Assembly (NCBI GenBank): GCA_035500455.1
Contig: DATJXG010000017.1
Location: 1 to 9,883, forward strand
Direction: 5' to 3'
From: DATJXG01 sp035500455
Lineage (GTDB): Bacteria; Acidobacteriota; Terriglobia; Terriglobales; Acidobacteriaceae
DNA: 9,883 nucleotides
Shown: positions 7,705 through 9,883 of the stretch, in pieces
Numbering within the stretch: the first letter of the stretch is position 1
Layout of the letters: each line of letters opens with the position of its first letter
The notes under the pieces: model-generated
Databases searched by the model: none
Told to the model about the DNA's origin: nothing
What the model saw: only the letters and a program-made list of their open reading frames with translations
Position numbers and translations under genes: made by a program

Positions 7705-9003
7705 TCAGCGCCCGCCCGTGCCTGAGCTTCCCGAGGTTCCATCCCCTGTGCTGCTCGGCTCCCCGTTTGCGGTCGAGGACTCCTGCGAATGATTGCCTGC
7801 GCGCCCTGCCATGCGAGGCTCGACCTTGCTGCCTTCTTTCAATTTGTCCTGGCCGTCGGTGACTACGGTCTCATCCGGCGACAGGCCGCTGGCGATGGCG
7901 GTGAGGTTGCCCTGGGTGATAGCAATGGTCACCGGGCGCACTTCCACGGTGTTATCCGGCTTCAGGGTGAACACATAGTTGCCCTGCTGCCCACGTTGAA
8001 TGGCGGCGGCGGGAACCACTGTGGCGTTTTTGCGGGTTTCCAGCAAGAGATGGGTGTTGACGAACTGGTTCGGCCACAGGGTTTCGTTTTTATTATCGAA
8101 AACCGCTTTCAGGCGGACGGTGCCGGTGGTCTGGTCGATCTGGTTGTCCACGGTCAGCAGTTTGCCGGTTTCCAACTTGGTCTGGTCGTCGCGGCTGTAG
8201 GCCTGCGCGATGAGGGTCCCCTGGTGCATGTGCTGGATCACTTCAGGGAGCTGGTCTTCGGGCAAAGTGAAAATTACCGCGATGGGCTGCATTTGTGTGA
8301 TCACCAGCATGGCGTTGGTGTCGGACGCGTGCACCATGTTGCCCTGGTCCACCAGGCGCAGGCCGATGCGTCCGCTCACGGGGGCCGTGATGCGGCAATA
8401 GACGAGCTGCAGCTTGGCGTTGTCGATCGTGGCCTGATCGTTACGCACGGTACCATCGAGCTGGTTCACCGTAGCCAGCTGCGTGTCCACTTGCTGCTGT
8501 GACATGGCACCGGAGGCCTGCAGCAGGCCTTTGAATCGGTCATAGTTCAGTTTGGCATCGCGGAGTTGGGCCTGATCGCGGGACAATTGCGCTTCCGCCT
8601 GCTCCAGTTGCACCTGGTAGGGCCGCGGATCTATTACCGCCAGCAGATCGCCCTTATTGACATGCTGGCCTTCTTTGAAGGCGACTTGCACCAGTTGCCC
8701 GTCAACCCGGCTCTTTATGCTCACGGTGTTGAAGGCGGTCACCGATCCCAGCCCGTTGAGATACACGGGCATATCCTGTTTCAGGGCCTTGGCCACCGTA
8801 ACCGGCATTACTTGATTCAGGTTCGCGCGGGCTTTCGATACTGACGAGCTGCCCGAGCAGCCAATCGCTACCGCAAACAGCGATAAGAGAGACGCGAAAG
8901 CGAGAATCTTGCAGGAAATCCCAATCCGGCCGCCGGGTAGAGCCCACAGCTTGGACGGCGCGGAACTACCTCCAGTCGCGAACTCAGACGAAGCTCTTGT
9001 CAT
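7705..9003 (-). CDS. mdtA: Efflux periplasmic adaptor (membrane fusion protein), MdtA-like
   Basis: This 432-residue HlyD/RND-type adaptor links the inner-membrane pump to an outer-membrane channel. Residues 27-48 form a hydrophobic segment ending in AVAIGC, so C49 may be a lipidation site, although the lipobox is imperfect (A at -3). Residues 95-125 (SIKSRVDGQLVQVAFKEG and following) and 202-228 (ITAPVSGRIG and following) are the two halves of the lipoyl-like domain. About 126-200 is an alpha-helical hairpin rich in Q, A and L. Residues 235-320 form the beta-barrel and 325-395 the membrane-proximal domain. From about 400 the tail is Ser/Gly/Thr-rich and probably disordered. The ATG at 9003 is chosen because AGGGG (9013-9017) lies 9 bases upstream; the 26 residues before the hydrophobic segment are longer than usual for a lipoprotein. 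It is the first gene of the mdtABC operon. Confidence 0.9.
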   Translation of the reverse strand: MTRASSEFATGGSSAPSKLWALPGGRIGISCKILAFASLLSLFAVAIGCSGSSSVSKARANLNQVMPVTVAKALKQDMPVYLNGLGSVTAFNTVSIKSRVDGQLVQVAFKEGQHVNKGDLLAVIDPRPYQVQLEQAEAQLSRDQAQLRDAKLNYDRFKGLLQASGAMSQQQVDTQLATVNQLDGTVRNDQATIDNAKLQLVYCRITAPVSGRIGLRLVDQGNMVHASDTNAMLVITQMQPIAVIFTLPEDQLPEVIQHMHQGTLIAQAYSRDDQTKLETGKLLTVDNQIDQTTGTVRLKAVFDNKNETLWPNQFVNTHLLLETRKNATVVPAAAIQRGQQGNYVFTLKPDNTVEVRPVTIAITQGNLTAIASGLSPDETVVTDGQDKLKEGSKVEPRMAGRAGNHSQESSTANGEPSSTGDGTSGSSGTGGR

Positions 9004-9012
9004 TGCGCAGGA

Positions 9013-9048
9013 CCCCTGTCGTAGGTAAGTGTGCCACGTCTCATCATA
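9013..9048 (-). promoter_or_regulatory. mdtA ribosome binding site and possible -10 element
   Basis: On the minus strand AGGGG (9013-9017) sits 9 bases before the mdtA ATG and is a good Shine-Dalgarno sequence. TATGAT (9043-9048), matching 5 of 6 positions of TATAAT, lies 39 bases before the ATG. No good -35 hexamer is found at 16-18 bases from it, so the promoter may depend on an activator or lie further upstream. The ribosome binding site is the firmer of the two calls. Confidence 0.4.
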
Positions 9049-9172
9049 ATCTCAGGCAATACCAAAATTTCGGGCTAGCAATTGGACGGCCCAGGACGAG
9101 TGCTGGTTGCGGAAAGAACTTGAAAAAGACGCGTACTGAGCATAATCGCGCGTGCACCCTGGGTTCGGTGTA

Positions 9173-9188
9173 AAGTTTTGTAAAACTT
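9173..9188. promoter_or_regulatory. Perfect 7-bp palindrome, possible operator
   Basis: AAGTTTT (9173-9179) and AAAACTT (9182-9188) are perfect inverted arms around GT, giving a 16-base AT-rich dyad in GC-rich surroundings. It lies 170 bases upstream of mdtA and about 225 bases upstream of the proposed ilvB promoter. Its size and symmetry suit a dimeric repressor such as a MarR or TetR family protein, but no regulator gene is in the window. On the minus strand TTGACG lies just upstream of it, so it may overlap an efflux promoter. Confidence 0.3.
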
Positions 9189-9233
9189 GGTAGTTAGTTC
9201 GTCAAGGACGGCGAAGAATTTAGCCCGGAGGGT

Positions 9234-9259
9234 GACAATTTGTCCGCGCCCGGGGGCGC
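9234..9259. promoter_or_regulatory. Two adjacent short palindromes
   Basis: GACAA-T-TTGTC (9234-9244) is followed one base later by GCGCCC-GG-GGGCGC (9246-9259). Both are perfect inverted repeats. They could be protein-binding sites or a GC-rich hairpin. No T-run follows on either strand, so this is not an intrinsic terminator. The function is unknown. Confidence 0.25.
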
Positions 9260-9320
9260 TCCTGAATCCGCTTCAAATCGGGTATCGAGGGTTCCTCGGC
9301 GTCTTCCGGAGTTGCAAAAC

Positions 9321-9347
9321 CGCAAAGATCGCAAAGGTCGCCAAGAA
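9321..9347. repeat. Second copy of the three-unit CGCAAAG repeat
   Basis: The units read CGCAAAGAT, CGCAAAGGT and CGCCAAGAA, again preceded by AAAAC. They differ from the copy at 842-868 by one base in each unit. Both copies have the same orientation on the plus strand, and both lie in intergenic DNA flanking the efflux operon. A 6-bp hairpin (9349-9365) follows this copy but not the first. Confidence 0.75.
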
Positions 9348-9413
9348 GCACGCGTTCAGCGCGTGATGCCTTCCTCAAAGAACCGGGGAGTCAGGAGCTG
9401 CAATGCCAGCGCC

Positions 9414-9443
9414 TTGACAGGCCGGAAGTGCAGGCGCTACATT
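9414..9443 (+). promoter_or_regulatory. Probable sigma-70 promoter for ilvB
   Basis: A perfect TTGACA (9414-9419) is followed after 18 bases by TACATT (9438-9443), which matches 4 of 6 positions of TATAAT. Transcription would begin near 9450, giving ilvB an untranslated leader of about 275 bases. This is the best promoter-like sequence between mdtA and ilvB on the plus strand. I found no better candidate closer to the ilvB start. Confidence 0.5.
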
Positions 9444-9569
9444 ATGGCATTCAAGTTTGAGCTGTTTTCAGTAGTCCAGACGCGAGCACATGAGCGACAG
9501 GCGCATCGTACGGCGAGTAAGTCTGGTAGGCCTACGAGTACGTGTCTCCGCCGCCTCGGTCTGGAGGGC

Positions 9570-9596
9570 ATGAGTGAGCTGATACAGCAATTCTAG
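9570..9596 (+). CDS. Possible 8-codon leader peptide upstream of ilvB
   Basis: An ATG at 9570 opens a frame encoding MSELIQQF and ends at TAG (9594-9596), 9 bases before the terminator-like hairpin. GGAGGG immediately precedes it, but the 1-2 base gap is too short for a normal ribosome binding site. It has one Leu and one Ile codon. The same frame can be read from an ATG at 9444 as a 50-residue peptide with more Leu codons near its end, but that ATG overlaps the proposed promoter. Leader-peptide attenuation of branched-chain amino acid genes is well known in other bacteria; here it is only a possibility. Confidence 0.2.
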   Translation: MSELIQQF

Positions 9597-9605
9597 AAAG
9601 CTCTC

Positions 9606-9649
9606 AAACCCACCTGCCAGAGGCCCTGGTGAGGTGGGTTTCGTGTTTT
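9606..9649 (+). terminator. Terminator-like hairpin in the ilvB leader (possible attenuator)
   Basis: AAACCCACCT (9606-9615) pairs perfectly with AGGTGGGTTT (9632-9641). The inner part adds CCAG (9617-9620) with CTGG (9626-9629). The stem runs into TTTCGTGTTTT (9639-9649), an interrupted T-tract, so termination may be partial. It lies after the proposed ilvB promoter and 77 bases before the ilvB ATG, so it either attenuates ilvB or ends an upstream transcript. A weaker stem, CTTCGCGGTT (9657-9666) with AACCGAAG (9679-9686), lies between it and the ilvB ribosome binding site. Confidence 0.6.
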
Positions 9650-9725
9650 GGAGCTGCTTCGCGGTTCACAAGATTTCTAACCGAAGGGTGCGGAGATCGC
9701 AGAGAAATCAGGTAATGAGGGTTTT

Positions 9726-9883
9726 ATGGCTAACGACAAAGCGACATTGACCGGCTCGAGAATTTTGTGGGAGTGCCTGGAGCGCGAAGGCGTGAAGCAC
9801 ATCTTCGGCTACCCGGGCGGCGCGATCCTGCCTGCTTACGATGCGCTCAAGCACAGCTCGATTCACCACATCCTGGTGCGGCA
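9726..9883 (+). CDS. ilvB: Acetolactate synthase large subunit, N-terminal 52 codons (cut by window end)
   Basis: This enzyme joins two pyruvates, or pyruvate and 2-oxobutyrate, using thiamine diphosphate. It makes the first common intermediates of valine, leucine and isoleucine in the cytoplasm. The visible residues include GSRILWECLEREGV (10-23) and HIFGYPGGAILPAYDAL (25-41), the conserved start of the thiamine-diphosphate-binding N-terminal domain. The usual HEQGA motif with the catalytic glutamate would begin at the next codon, just past the window. GAGGG (9717-9721), four bases before the ATG, is the likely ribosome binding site; the spacing is slightly short. The small regulatory subunit ilvN/ilvH would be expected downstream and cannot be seen. 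The catabolic enzyme AlsS is an alternative, but the wording of this start fits the biosynthetic form. Confidence 0.9.
   Translation, partial: MANDKATLTGSRILWECLEREGVKHIFGYPGGAILPAYDALKHSSIHHILVR

Larger units (their letters stand above)
9049..9413. other. Intergenic region between the divergent mdtA and ilvB, no convincing gene
   Basis: The stretch holds two palindromic sites and a CGCAAAG repeat, listed separately. It also has two small perfect inverted repeats: CGAGG-GTT-CCTCG at 9286-9298 and CACGCG-TTCAG-CGCGTG at 9349-9365, the latter directly after the CGCAAAG units. A plus-strand open frame from a TTG at 9240 to 9596 crosses the repeat, resembles no protein I know and is probably not a gene. 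Confidence 0.5.

Noticed and set aside
9240..9596. 118-codon frame starting at TTG upstream of ilvB
   Set aside because: It crosses a dispersed repeat, several palindromes and the proposed ilvB promoter, and resembles no known protein. Only its last codons are kept, as a possible leader peptide.
9681..9700. T-box riboswitch before ilvB
   Set aside because: AGGGTG followed by GCGGAG only superficially resembles the conserved T-box sequence. It lies after the terminator hairpin, not before it as in a T-box leader.

Overview
The window looks like chromosomal DNA from a GC-rich Gram-negative bacterium, most likely an Acidobacteriota member. Three things suggest this: a tripartite RND efflux operon of the MdtABC type, which needs an outer membrane; a YCF48-type beta-propeller protein with a long Ala/Pro linker, a form I associate with Acidobacteriota; and intergenic repeats built from CGCAAAG and CCTTCGTG units. 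The taxonomic call is inference. No rRNA or marker gene is present to settle it.

Layout. (1) Bases 1-803, plus strand: the 3' end of a gene for a protein with YCF48/BNR-like repeats; its 5' end lies outside the window. (2) Bases 804-1377, no convincing protein gene: a tandem CGCAAAG repeat, two copies of a CCTTCGTG 20-mer, a promoter-like site followed by a compact two-hairpin transcript with a strong intrinsic terminator (candidate small RNA, plus strand), and a 98-base imperfect inverted repeat just past the efflux operon. (3) Bases 1378-9003, minus strand: three tightly spaced genes, transcribed mdtA-mdtB-mdtC from right to left. (4) Bases 9004-9725: a 722-base divergent intergenic region with the likely control sites of the efflux operon, a second CGCAAAG repeat, a consensus-like plus-strand promoter and a terminator-like hairpin in the ilvB leader. 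(5) Bases 9726-9883, plus strand: the first 52 codons of ilvB (acetolactate synthase large subunit), cut by the window edge.

How the genes work together. MdtA is the periplasmic adaptor, apparently lipid-anchored. MdtB and MdtC are two different inner-membrane RND subunits that in E. coli assemble into one mixed trimer. The complex would expel small molecules through an outer-membrane channel of the TolC type, which is not encoded here. ilvB belongs to branched-chain amino acid synthesis and is unrelated to the pump; it is a divergent neighbour. The coding content is ordinary. The less explained material is in the two intergenic regions: the candidate small RNA, the possible ilvB attenuator, and the related repeats on both sides of the efflux operon.
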